Below, in pieces: positions 46,944-55,614 of a stretch of DNA of 64,000 nt. Source of the DNA: Woeseia oceani (lineage in GTDB: Bacteria > Pseudomonadota > Gammaproteobacteria > Steroidobacterales > Woeseiaceae); contig NZ_CP016268.1 of NCBI RefSeq assembly GCF_001677435.1, positions 434,001 to 498,000 on the forward strand. Reading direction: 5' to 3'. The notes under the pieces were generated by a model. That model did no database searches and was not told the origin of the DNA. It was given only the letters and a program-made list of their open reading frames with translations. The position numbers and the translations under genes were made by a program. How positions within the stretch are numbered: position 1 is the first letter of the stretch; the number at the start of each line of letters is the position of its first letter.

Positions 46944-49046
46944 ATGTCGGAGCGGCTGCCTCACCCGCTCGACCCTCTGTTGCGGCCGCAATCTGTCGCC
47001 GTGGTTGGTGCGTCAGCGCGTGCGGACAGCCTGGGCGACTGGGCGCTTAGAAACCTTGTCCGCGGCGGCTATGCCGGCAGCATTTACCCGGTCAATCCGG
47101 CTTATCAGGAAATTGCGGGACTGCGTTGCCGGGCATCGCTGGCCGAATTAACGGCCGTACCCGACCTCGTCATATTTGCCGTCAATGACGAGCGCGTCGA
47201 AGCGGTGCTCGATGAGGCCATTGCAATCGGCGTGCCTGCTGCAGTCATCATGAGCACGATGGTTCTCGACAATGACGCCGAACCGCCATTGCGCGAGCGG
47301 GTGCGTCGCAAAGTTCGGGATGCCGGCATGCTGCTCTGCGGCGGCAACGGCATGGGTTTCTACAATATTCGCGACCAGGTCTGGGCTTGCGGCTTCGACA
47401 GTCGCGAACACGAGGGACCCGGCAAGATTACGCTGATCAGTCATTCGGGATCCGGCATGTCCGGATTGATCGACAGTGAAGCACGCCTGGCCATCAATCT
47501 TGCCGTTTCAACCGGTAACGAACTCGGCGTGACCATGGATCAGTACCTCGATTTCGCCTTGGACTTGCCGGAAACCCGTGCAGTCGGTCTGTTCGTCGAA
47601 ACGGCGCGAAATCCCGATGGTTTTCGCAGCGCTCTGGCGAAGGCGCAGGCTCGGAATATTCCAGTGGTCGCGCTCAAAGTCGGCCGAACCGAAAAAGCAG
47701 CGCAATTGACGGTGTCGCATTCCGGTGCCATGGCCGGCGACAGTGCGACTTACGACGCTTTATTCGACTGCTATGGCGTCCATCAGGTACGCGATATGGA
47801 CGAGCTCGCGACCTTGCTTATCCTGTTCGGTGAGCTGCACCCGGTTGGACCTGGCGGCCTCGTCTCCCTGCACGATTCCGGTGGTGAACGACAATTGATG
47901 GTGGACCTGGCTGATGCGGCAGGCGTTGAGCTGACCGCACTGCAGGATTACACCGTTACCGCCCTGGGCAAAGTCATCGATCCCGAATTGCCCGCCGTCA
48001 ACCCTCTGGATGCCTGGAGTCGCGGTGGCGCAAACGCCGCCCGACAGATGCAGGAAAGTTTCGGTTTGATGATGCAGGACTGTGGTGCGGCGATAGGCGT
48101 TGTGGCCCATGATCGTGCACCGGACGGCGGTATTTATCAAAGTTACCTCCGCTACCTGGAATACGCACATGCGGTCAGTGGCAAGCCCGTAGCGTTGGTC
48201 GCGGCACGCCAGGGCAGCGGTTGTGATCCGTCCGTCGTGGCAACTACCCGGCGCGGGTTTCCGGTGCTCGATGGTTTGCCAGCGTTTCTGCGTGGCGTGC
48301 GCGCACTTTTTGAGCAACGCGATTTCCAGTCCATGCCCGCGCCAGCGCCAACAGTCAGCCTGCCTGCCGGGCTGGTTGCGCGTTGTCGGGAAGAATTGCG
48401 GAACCGCGGAGCGCTCAGTGAATCACGTTCAATGGCATTGCTCGCCGAGTCTGGCATTGCGGTCAACAGCGGCAGGGTCGTTACCGAGCGGACGGAAGTA
48501 CTGGCTGCTGCCGCCCGTCTCGGTTATCCGCTGGTTGCGAAAACGGCCATGCCGGGAATAGCGCACAAGTCCGAACGTGGTGGCGTGCTGCTGAATTTGC
48601 AGACTGAAACCGCGTTGCTTGCGGCGTACGACCATCTTGCGGTCGCTTGCGGGCCCGCGGTTCTGATCGCACCAATGCTCGCCGCCGGTGTCGAAATGAT
48701 ACTTGGCACCCGTCGTGACCCGCAGTTCGGGCCGGTGGTTGTGCTGGGCTTTGGCGGCATTCATGCTGAGTTACTGGAGGACGTTGCGTTCGCGCTGCCG
48801 CCGTTCAGTCCGGAGTGGGCGGAACGTTGCCTCAGTCGGCTGAAGTTACGACCACTGCTGGACGGTGTGCGCGGTATGCCTGCTGCCAATGTCGCCAGTT
48901 TTTGTGATACCGCGTCGCGATTCTCGGTACTGGTACACGAGTTGCGCGATGTTTTGTTTGAAGCAGATATTAATCCTCTTATTGTCAACGCCGACGGATG
49001 CATTGCAGCGGACGCATTACTGGTTGGTGAGGGAGAGCAATCATGA
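46944..49046 (+). CDS. Acyl-CoA synthetase, NDP-forming (acetate-CoA ligase family)
   Basis: A 700-residue fused alpha-beta enzyme. A CoA-binding domain (SVAVVGASARADSLGDWA) and succinyl-CoA-ligase-like domains come first. His259 in VSHSGAMAG corresponds to the phosphorylated His of this family. The C-terminal ATP-grasp domain has YPLVAKTAMPGIAHKSERGGV and EADINPLIV. It activates a carboxylate to its CoA ester with ATP (or runs in reverse). It is placed after an aminotransferase and overlaps an aldehyde dehydrogenase gene, so the carboxylate probably comes from that dehydrogenase. ATG at 46944, 58 bases after the GcvT-like gene. Confidence 0.9.
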   Translation: MSERLPHPLDPLLRPQSVAVVGASARADSLGDWALRNLVRGGYAGSIYPVNPAYQEIAGLRCRASLAELTAVPDLVIFAVNDERVEAVLDEAIAIGVPAAVIMSTMVLDNDAEPPLRERVRRKVRDAGMLLCGGNGMGFYNIRDQVWACGFDSREHEGPGKITLISHSGSGMSGLIDSEARLAINLAVSTGNELGVTMDQYLDFALDLPETRAVGLFVETARNPDGFRSALAKAQARNIPVVALKVGRTEKAAQLTVSHSGAMAGDSATYDALFDCYGVHQVRDMDELATLLILFGELHPVGPGGLVSLHDSGGERQLMVDLADAAGVELTALQDYTVTALGKVIDPELPAVNPLDAWSRGGANAARQMQESFGLMMQDCGAAIGVVAHDRAPDGGIYQSYLRYLEYAHAVSGKPVALVAARQGSGCDPSVVATTRRGFPVLDGLPAFLRGVRALFEQRDFQSMPAPAPTVSLPAGLVARCREELRNRGALSESRSMALLAESGIAVNSGRVVTERTEVLAAAARLGYPLVAKTAMPGIAHKSERGGVLLNLQTETALLAAYDHLAVACGPAVLIAPMLAAGVEMILGTRRDPQFGPVVVLGFGGIHAELLEDVAFALPPFSPEWAERCLSRLKLRPLLDGVRGMPAANVASFCDTASRFSVLVHELRDVLFEADINPLIVNADGCIAADALLVGEGEQS

Positions 49047-50557
49047 GTATCGAAGCGCTCAAGCAGTACAGCTACACAGACTGGAAAAAGGCGGCACAGC
49101 GTGAGCTTGCTGCGCTGGAGACGCGGCATTTCATCGGCGGTGAGTTTGTCGACTCTCTCGGCGGTGGCCGCTTCGATACCGTCAACCCGGCTAACCAGAC
49201 AGTGCTTGCGAGCATGGCGGCAGCGGCTCCGAAAGATGTAGATCGCGCGGTTGCTGTAGCACGCAAGGCTTTCCGTTCCGGGAGTTGGTCGCGAATCGCG
49301 CCACGCGAACGGATGGCGGTTATGTACCGCTTTGCCCGCTTGATCGAAGAGCATGCCGAGCGCCTGGCGCTGCTGGATACGCTGGATATGGGCAAGCCCA
49401 TCGCCGACATGCTCGAAGTCGATATTCCCTCCGTGGTCGACACGGTCCAGTTCATGGCCGAGTACATCGACAAGATCGAAGGCAGTGTAACCAGTACCGA
49501 ACACGACGTAACGCATTTCGTCCTGCGCGAACCGCTCGGCGTCGTCGCTGCCATTTCGCCGTGGAATTATCCGTTATTGATGGCGGCCTGGAAAATCGCG
49601 CCGGCGCTGTCGGCAGGCAATACCGTTGTGCTGAAGCCTGCCGAACAGGCGCCGTTGTCCTGTCTGCGCCTTGCCGAGTTGTTCGTGGAGGCCGGAGGGC
49701 CGCCGGGAGTGTTCAACGTCATCAATGGTATCGGTGAGGTGACCGGCAAGGCATTGGCCCTGCACAACGATGTGGACAAGGTCACGTTCACCGGTTCGAC
49801 CGAGGTCGGCAAGTTGATGCTGCAATATGCCGGGCAGTCCAACATGAAGAAGGTTTCACTGGAGTGTGGCGGCAAGTCACCGCAGGTGTTCATGGCGGAT
49901 CTGCCCGATCTCGATGCGGCCGTTGCGGCTGCCTACAACGGTATTTTCGCCAACATGGGCGAAGTTTGTAACGCCGGTTCGCGTTTGCTTGTGGAGCAAA
50001 GCATCCACGAAGAGTTCGTCGAGCGTTTTGTCGCCGAAGGCAAATCCGCCTATATCGCCGGCGATCCACTTGATCCGGAGACCAGTCTTGGGCCGCTGGT
50101 TACTGCGGAAGCGCAGCAACGCGTGTTGGCCATGATCAGAGCCGGCAAGAAGGAGGGTGCGCAGCTGGTATTTGGCGGCGACGTGCCTGAGATGAATGGC
50201 AGTTACATTAATCCGACGTTGTTCACGGGGGTAAGCAACACGATGCGCATTGCCCGCGAGGAAATCTTCGGTCCGGTCGCTGCCATCATTCCGTTCACCG
50301 GCATTGACGAGGCTGTGCACATTGCCAACGATACGATGTACGGTCTTGCGGCAGGTATCTGGACTCGCGATATCAACCGGGCGCATCGCTTGATCCGCGA
50401 GCTTGAAGCCGGCGTTATCTGGGTGAACTGCTTCGACGAAGGAGACATGACGCAGCCATTCGGCGGTTACAATCAATCGGGTAACGCGCGTGACAAGTGT
50501 GTTGAGAGCCTGCTGTCGTATACGCAGACCAAATCAGCCTGGATACGCCACGGCTGA
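49043..50557 (+). CDS. Aldehyde dehydrogenase (PuuC/betaine-aldehyde-type)
   Basis: A 504-residue NAD(P)-dependent aldehyde dehydrogenase. Catalytic Cys309 (GEVCNAGSR) and general base Glu274 (LECGGKSP) are present, with PWNYPLLMAAWK and FTGSTEVGK in the cofactor site. It resembles the enzymes oxidising gamma-aminobutyraldehyde derivatives and betaine aldehyde. It overlaps the CoA-ligase stop (ATGA) and closes the operon. It should oxidise the aldehyde made by the transaminase or by amine oxidation. Confidence 0.92.
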   Translation: MSIEALKQYSYTDWKKAAQRELAALETRHFIGGEFVDSLGGGRFDTVNPANQTVLASMAAAAPKDVDRAVAVARKAFRSGSWSRIAPRERMAVMYRFARLIEEHAERLALLDTLDMGKPIADMLEVDIPSVVDTVQFMAEYIDKIEGSVTSTEHDVTHFVLREPLGVVAAISPWNYPLLMAAWKIAPALSAGNTVVLKPAEQAPLSCLRLAELFVEAGGPPGVFNVINGIGEVTGKALALHNDVDKVTFTGSTEVGKLMLQYAGQSNMKKVSLECGGKSPQVFMADLPDLDAAVAAAYNGIFANMGEVCNAGSRLLVEQSIHEEFVERFVAEGKSAYIAGDPLDPETSLGPLVTAEAQQRVLAMIRAGKKEGAQLVFGGDVPEMNGSYINPTLFTGVSNTMRIAREEIFGPVAAIIPFTGIDEAVHIANDTMYGLAAGIWTRDINRAHRLIRELEAGVIWVNCFDEGDMTQPFGGYNQSGNARDKCVESLLSYTQTKSAWIRHG

Positions 50558-50694
50558 GCGCCTCAATGCACGCAGGCGAGCAACGGCTATCCTGCCTGGC
50601 AGGCCATCCGCCGGTCGGGGTCAGACTGAATTCGTGGCCAGTCGGCCAGCAATGCTAGAATACTGCTCGTCCACTCCGTATCAAGGAATCGAAA

Positions 50695-51078
50695 ATGAGA
50701 AGTACGAAATTGCGTTTGTGTGTTTTTGAACTGGTCTCAGTGGCATTGCTTAGTCTCGGTTTCATGCAGGTCTCGCATGCCGGAATGATCAGTACGCAAT
50801 CGATGATCGAGCAGGAAGCGGGTATTGAACGGTTGCAGAAAGTGGAAACGCTCATTGCGCGCGCCGATGTATCGCAGCAACTGTTGGCACTGGGTGTCGA
50901 CCCGGCGGACGTGAAACAGCGCGTCAGTATGCTGAGTGATGCGGATCTTGCTGATTTCGAGCAGCGCCTCGAAGCCGGAATGGCGGGCGGTAGCGCGATC
51001 GGCGTAATCGGCACCGTGTTCCTGGTGCTGCTGATACTGGAGCTGGTCGGCGTTACCGATATTTTCAAGAAGATTTGA
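50695..51078 (+). CDS. PA2779-family small exported membrane protein
   Basis: A 127-residue protein with a signal peptide (cleavage near SHAG), a helical middle (QEAGIERLQKVETLIARADV, LGVDPADVKQRVSMLSD) and a C-terminal hydrophobic helix (GVIGTVFLVLLILELVGV) ending FKKI. This matches the PA2779 family, almost always encoded beside a PA2778-type cysteine peptidase, as here. Function is unknown; a substrate or partner of that peptidase is a reasonable guess. Seventeen bases separate the two genes. Confidence 0.85.
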   Translation: MRSTKLRLCVFELVSVALLSLGFMQVSHAGMISTQSMIEQEAGIERLQKVETLIARADVSQQLLALGVDPADVKQRVSMLSDADLADFEQRLEAGMAGGSAIGVIGTVFLVLLILELVGVTDIFKKI

Positions 51079-51094
51079 CGCCGAACAGCAGAAC

Positions 51095-52051
51095 ATGAAC
51101 CGTCATGCTAAGACCAGCCTCGTGCTGGTCTTTTTTTATTGCACGCTGTTGGCAGGTTGCGCATCGCTGCGCTTGCCTGCCGTCGATACTTCGGCGATAG
51201 GCTCGGTCCCAGAGTTGGCGGATACGCCGTTTCATCCGCAGGCGCTGTACCAGTGCGGGCCCGCGGCCCTGCTGACTGTGCTCGATTACAGCGGCGTGGC
51301 AACGGATATGGAGACGCTGGTTCGCCAGGTTTACCTGCCGGGCAAGGAGGGCAGTCTGCAGCCTGAGTTGCTCGCCGCAACCCGCGCCGCCGGGCGGGTG
51401 CCTTACCGCATCGATGGCACTGTCGAGGCGCTGGCTGCCGAGGTTCGCGCCGGACGACCAGTCCTCGTTCTACAGAACCTTGGCATCAGCTGGCTGCCGC
51501 GCTGGCATTACGCGGTGGTTATTGGCGTGGATGCAGTTAACGGCCAGGTCGTATTGCGATCGGGTGTCGATGAGCGGCGGGTGTCCAGGCTGCAAACCTT
51601 CTTGCGCACCTGGCGGCGCAGCGCCTACTGGGGATTGGTTGTCCTGCGGGCCGATGAGCTGCCGGTCAATGTTGACCGTAACCGCTGGTTCAGCGCTTTG
51701 TCGGCATTGGAGCAGACGGAGCAACGAGCAACTGCGCTGCGGGCATGGCAAAGCGCCGTTGAACACTGGCCAGACTCGTTGATTGCGAACTTCGGTTTGG
51801 GGAACAGTCACTATGCGCTGCAGGACTGGCCGTCCGCGGAACAAAGTTTCCGTCGCTTGCTGCACATGCAACCGACACTTGCCGTAGCTCGCAATAATCT
51901 TGCGCTTGCGTTGCTGCAGCAACGGCGTTTCCCGGAGGCCGAGCAGGAGGCGGCGCTGGCGTTGCGTGACTCCGGCAATGACCTGGAGTTGATTGCCGAG
52001 ATCGAGCGAACCCTGGCAGAAATTCGTCTGGCAAAAAGCGGCAGTGAGTAG
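51095..52051 (+). CDS. PA2778-family C39-like cysteine peptidase lipoprotein with TPRs
   Basis: A 318-residue lipoprotein (lipobox LAGC, Cys22). The N-terminal half is a C39-type papain-fold domain with Cys54 in YQCGPAALL, a WHYAVVIGV His segment and a later Asp/Arg-containing strand. The C-terminal half (about 200-310) is TPR-like (NFGLGNSHYALQDWPSAEQSF). C39 domains usually cut double-glycine leaders inside ABC exporters; this standalone periplasmic form has no known substrate. Codons 6-16 form an intrinsic-terminator structure with its T-tract, described separately. Confidence 0.87.
   Translation: MNRHAKTSLVLVFFYCTLLAGCASLRLPAVDTSAIGSVPELADTPFHPQALYQCGPAALLTVLDYSGVATDMETLVRQVYLPGKEGSLQPELLAATRAAGRVPYRIDGTVEALAAEVRAGRPVLVLQNLGISWLPRWHYAVVIGVDAVNGQVVLRSGVDERRVSRLQTFLRTWRRSAYWGLVVLRADELPVNVDRNRWFSALSALEQTEQRATALRAWQSAVEHWPDSLIANFGLGNSHYALQDWPSAEQSFRRLLHMQPTLAVARNNLALALLQQRRFPEAEQEAALALRDSGNDLELIAEIERTLAEIRLAKSGSE
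51110..51137 (+). terminator. Intrinsic terminator/attenuator inside the start of the PA2778-like gene
   Basis: AAGACCAGC (51110-51118) and GCTGGTCTT (51124-51132) form a 9-bp perfect stem with a CTCGT loop, followed by a T-run to 51137. It begins 15 bases after the peptidase ATG, within its signal-peptide codons. It has every feature of a Rho-independent terminator for the PA2779-like gene and would limit expression of the peptidase. Confidence 0.8.
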
Positions 52052-52204
52052 CCGTGCGGCTGCGTGTGCTGGAGTACTTTGCAGCGCGTTACTTGCTGCG
52101 GGCGAGGCGGTATCCTGATGGCAACTATCGGATAGTCGTATCAAGGTCTGCACCCGGCGATCTCGCATCCAGCTTGCCGGCGAAAACCAAACCCGGGTAA
52201 TTCC

Positions 52205-52756
52205 ATGGACTTAGTTAATTCTGTCTTGCTCGCTGTCGTCACCTCGGCGACCACCGTCGCGCTACTGTCTTTTGTTGTGCGTTACTACCTGAAGAGAGCG
52301 GTGGATCTCCGTTTCAAGCCACTGGAAGACAAGTTGCAACTCGAGTTTGAGGAACGTCGGCGTCTGAACGAGGCATTGCTCGAGCAACGGATTGGTATTT
52401 ATCCCGAAATTCTGGAGATCACCTACCGGCTGCGAAAAATGCTTGAGCAGGGGCTTGAGCAGCCGTCAGCGAGTTTGTGGCACGACGATATCGCCGCACT
52501 TTGTCACCACCTGACGGAGAATTTGTTCCGCTGGCGGGCGTTCGTACCTGACGATGTTTTCCGTGATCTGCACGAGTTCAAACGCCTGTGCCAGGATGTA
52601 ACGTTGCATCTCGATGTGCTGACCAGAAAGGAAAACAGCAGTGACAAGGCGGCGTATCAGGAGCGGTTGCCGGAGCTGCGGGCAAGGATTGAACGTGCCC
52701 AGCAGCTCTATCCTGCTATTCAGAATGCCTTGTCGTTCAATCCGGACCGCGGGTGA
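52205..52756 (+). CDS. Hypothetical membrane-anchored coiled protein
   Basis: A 183-residue protein with one N-terminal membrane helix (about 5-25) and a cytoplasmic, charged helical domain (KPLEDKLQLEFEERRRLNEALLEQRIGIYPEIL, shown only in outline). I recognise no named family. Its final codons overlap the GTG start of an HPr-like gene (GTGA), so the two are co-translated, the only hint about its role. Confidence 0.7.
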   Translation: MDLVNSVLLAVVTSATTVALLSFVVRYYLKRAVDLRFKPLEDKLQLEFEERRRLNEALLEQRIGIYPEILEITYRLRKMLEQGLEQPSASLWHDDIAALCHHLTENLFRWRAFVPDDVFRDLHEFKRLCQDVTLHLDVLTRKENSSDKAAYQERLPELRARIERAQQLYPAIQNALSFNPDRG

Positions 52757-53007
52757 TCAGGCAAACCGTTACCGTTTCGGACCGTTTGGGGATCCATGCC
52801 CGGCCGAGCGCGCGTATTGCGCGCATCGCCAGTCAGTTCCAGTCACGAATTGAAATCGCAAAGGGTGAGCAAAGTGCGGATGCGGCATCGGCGCTCGATA
52901 TCATGATGCTGGCGATGGAGTCGGGCTCGGTGGTTGAAATCAGCGCCGAGGGAACGGACGCTGAAGAGGCGCTGGCGGCCATCGTCGCCTTGTTCGGGCG
53001 CGAGTGA
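52753..53007 (+). CDS. HPr family phosphocarrier protein
   Basis: An 84-residue protein with the HPr active-site motif GIHARPSARI, putting the phosphorylated His at residue 15, and Ser46 at the regulatory site of Gram-positive HPr. HPr passes phosphate from enzyme I to sugar-specific or nitrogen-type EIIA proteins. No enzyme I, EIIA or HPr kinase is in the window. The GTG start overlaps the upstream stop; there is no separate promoter space. It may belong to a regulatory (PTS-Ntr-like) system rather than to sugar uptake. Confidence 0.9.
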   Translation: MIRQTVTVSDRLGIHARPSARIARIASQFQSRIEIAKGEQSADAASALDIMMLAMESGSVVEISAEGTDAEEALAAIVALFGRE

Positions 53008-53140
53008 TTCTACGTGTTTGTGTCCGGGGGAAACATCGGCTTGCAGGGCTGTGACTCCGGTCGATGCCGGGCAGGCGCACAGGTCCCGGGCATTCTTCCT
53101 ATGTTCCTGCCGGCGCGCAGCGCAGAGGACGCCGGGATAC

Positions 53141-54376
53141 TCAGAACAGCAGGGCCACGCGGAGATCCAGCGTATTGCCGCCAACTGTCAGGTCACGCGC
53201 GGTCCGGGTCTCAGACCATTTCCAGTTCATCGTGAGCTCAGGATGCGCGTAGGGCAGCTGCCGTGCGAGCAGGCCGGACAGGTTGAGGTTCAGCCCAAAG
53301 CTGTCCTGATGGCGGCCAAACTCCGGTGCGAACCAAAGCGGGTTCGCGCCCTGCAGCCAGCTGGCGGTGACGCTGGCATATTCCTGCTGCCATTTCAGTG
53401 ATGTCTTTGCGACCCATTGTGCATCCGTGAGCCCGTCATCCAGGGTCGCTAGTGGCGAGGCTATGTGCGCGAACTCGCGCCGTCGCATGGCAACGCGCGT
53501 CGAGGCGCTCAGCGGCCCGAAATCCAGTCGATGGCTGAGTCCCAGTTCATAACTCTTCATCAGGTCGACGCGTTCGATCGACGTACCGGGCTCAGGGCGA
53601 ATGACCGACAAGGTGGCACTGCTTTCCCTGCCCGGCGACCCCCAGGCATAACCGAAGCCCCAGGTCTGCGCCTGCAGCCCGGCGTAGGCCGTTTGTTGCT
53701 CGACGACGGTGCAGCGATTGCTGGCAAGGGTGATTTTCCGCGAGTGCCCGGCTTGCCCGGACAGCGGCAGTTGCAGCGTTCCCTGCAGATCACAAGTGAG
53801 GGCCGAGGTGCGCTCGTAGGCCGAGCCTTCACCTTTCCATTGCAGTGCTACTTCGGCGGCACCGGGCGCCCAGCGGAGATTCGCGCTGCGTTCGCGAGTA
53901 GCCTGTAACCCGTCGACGGCCCATTGGTTTTTTGTCTTGCTGGCAAAGCCCATTAGCAAGGGCGCGCCGGCGACTTCCGGTAACTTCAGTTTGACGTTCT
54001 GACCGGCGCGTTGCTTGCCAAAGCGTTTTGGCGTGTTTTTTGTCAGTCCGTTCTGGTCGTTGGAGCTGAGTATCGTCCCTGGCTCGAAGGCATATTCCGC
54101 ATCGTACTCCAGCCAGTCAGCGTCGATACTGACGTTGGCACGGCTGGTAAAAAATGCGGCGTCACCGGGGCCCTGCTGCCGGAATGGCAGCGCGCCGTCG
54201 ACTTGCAGTGCAACGCTCTCCCGGTTGGAGCTGCGCTCCGTGCTGCCAGTCAGGCGCTCAGTGCTAGTTTCGGGCATGGAGCTGCAACCAGCCGATAACG
54301 CCGTTAGCAGGAGGGGTAGTAACAGTCGGTGGGTGTAAAGCAAGCGTAGTCCCTTACGTCGAGCGGTGGTGATCAT
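53141..54376 (-). CDS. Putative outer-membrane beta-barrel lipoprotein
   Basis: A 411-residue protein with a lipoprotein leader (lipobox SAGC at about residue 31). It then has alternating hydrophobic/polar stretches typical of amphipathic beta-strands, ending with LDLRVALLF; a terminal Phe is the Bam-dependent barrel signature. Pieces such as SYELGLSHRLDFGPLSASTR and MNWKWSETRTARD support a barrel. No family recognised. A lipid-anchored protein with a barrel is uncommon, though lipobarrels exist. Divergent from the L,D-transpeptidase gene across an AT-rich stretch (54405-54460). Confidence 0.75.
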   Translation of the reverse strand: MITTARRKGLRLLYTHRLLLPLLLTALSAGCSSMPETSTERLTGSTERSSNRESVALQVDGALPFRQQGPGDAAFFTSRANVSIDADWLEYDAEYAFEPGTILSSNDQNGLTKNTPKRFGKQRAGQNVKLKLPEVAGAPLLMGFASKTKNQWAVDGLQATRERSANLRWAPGAAEVALQWKGEGSAYERTSALTCDLQGTLQLPLSGQAGHSRKITLASNRCTVVEQQTAYAGLQAQTWGFGYAWGSPGRESSATLSVIRPEPGTSIERVDLMKSYELGLSHRLDFGPLSASTRVAMRRREFAHIASPLATLDDGLTDAQWVAKTSLKWQQEYASVTASWLQGANPLWFAPEFGRHQDSFGLNLNLSGLLARQLPYAHPELTMNWKWSETRTARDLTVGGNTLDLRVALLF

Positions 54377-54664
54377 CCGGATCCGTGCCAGCCAATAACT
54401 CTAACAATTCGAGAATAGTTTTTAAACCCATTCAAATATATGAATATTAATGTGGAAGGCTCAAAATCGCCCCGGGGCAGGCACAAACTGACGCTGCCTG
54501 CCGCCATCCCGTCATGCGCGGTGTGTGGGGCGTCATTGCCAATGGTCTGCGGCATGACGAACACGGGCCTGGCAGCAATTGCCGGGGAATCGCGAATTGT
54601 GACGCGCAGCGCATGGAGCCGTCAGCGGGATGGCGTTAGTATTCGTGATCCTTCAAGGAGACCG

Positions 54665-55570
54665 ATGTCCATGCGAGTAATTCTGGCCACGGCCATACTG
54701 AGCCTGTTCGCTACCGCGCATGCCGTGGAGGCTGAGCGCCTGCCGGCCTGGCTGCTGGAGTTGCCCGCGAGTGTTGGCGAAATTCTGATTGCGGACGCGG
54801 AGGATGCGGCTCTATACCGTTTCGAGAATAACGGCCACGGCATCGTGCAGCTGGACGAACGGTACATGTCGATTGGCCGCAATGGCGTTGGCAAGCAACG
54901 TGCGTGGGACCGCAAAACGCCGCTGGGTATCTACTTCATTACCGAAGAGCTGGACACCAGTCGCTTGCATGATAAATACGGCGATGCAGCTTTCGTGCTC
55001 GACTACCCGAACGCCTGGGATCGCTACCAGAAGCGCACGGGCGATGGCATCTGGCTGCATGGCGTCGATCGCAACGATCCGCAGCGCCCGCCACTCGATA
55101 CGGACGGTTGCCTGGCCTTGCCCAATGAAGAGATCGTCCGCATTGCCGGGGATCTGCAGCCGTTGGTAACCCCGGTTATCGTCGCACGCGAGCTGCAATG
55201 GGCGCCTGCCAGCGATATCGCCGTGACCCGCGCGGAGTTTCGCCGTGCGCTGGCTCGCTGGCAAACGACTATCAACGAGGGGGATGTGGCGGGGTACCTG
55301 TCACTCTACGCAGCCGATTTTCGGCAGCAGGACATGGACAAGAATGCCTGGTCGACCTGGCGGGCCAACGTATTCGCGGCGCGCGGCGACTCCGGCATCG
55401 CGCTACGCGATGTGCTGTTGCTGGCGGATCCGGAAGAGGCGGGATTATTCCTGAGCCGCTTTACTCAGGTCATGGTGTACGACGGTCAGGAAGTGCAAAC
55501 GCAAAAGCGCTTGTACTGGCGTCGCAACGGTGCGCAGGACTGGCAGATCGTGACCGAAGATCACGGCTAG
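54665..55570 (+). CDS. L,D-transpeptidase (YkuD) with C-terminal NTF2/SnoaL-like domain
   Basis: A 301-residue exported enzyme with a signal peptide (MSMRVILATAILSLFATAHA). The YkuD catalytic core has LHGVDRND and TDGCLALPN, giving the His and the nucleophilic Cys that cross-link peptidoglycan or anchor proteins. Residues about 195-300 look like the Cds6/SnoaL-type domain fused to some L,D-transpeptidases (FRRALARWQTTINEGDVAGY). AAGGAGA sits just upstream of the ATG at 54665. The frame is open upstream to 54440 but that part lacks protein features. Confidence 0.9.
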   Translation: MSMRVILATAILSLFATAHAVEAERLPAWLLELPASVGEILIADAEDAALYRFENNGHGIVQLDERYMSIGRNGVGKQRAWDRKTPLGIYFITEELDTSRLHDKYGDAAFVLDYPNAWDRYQKRTGDGIWLHGVDRNDPQRPPLDTDGCLALPNEEIVRIAGDLQPLVTPVIVARELQWAPASDIAVTRAEFRRALARWQTTINEGDVAGYLSLYAADFRQQDMDKNAWSTWRANVFAARGDSGIALRDVLLLADPEEAGLFLSRFTQVMVYDGQEVQTQKRLYWRRNGAQDWQIVTEDHG

Positions 55571-55604
55571 TCATCTGCCGAACAGAGCCCTGTCCGGCAG
55601 ATGA
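55571..55604. terminator. Bidirectional hairpin between the transpeptidase and dsbA-like genes
   Basis: TCATCTGCCG (55571-55580) and CGGCAGATGA (55595-55604) are exact complements, with an inner ACAG/CTGT pairing. The hairpin sits immediately after one stop codon and 10 bases from the convergent one. Without a T-tract it would at best be a weak or Rho-assisted terminator, or an RNA 3'-end stabiliser for both genes. Confidence 0.55.
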
Positions 55605-55614
55605 CCGCGGTTGC

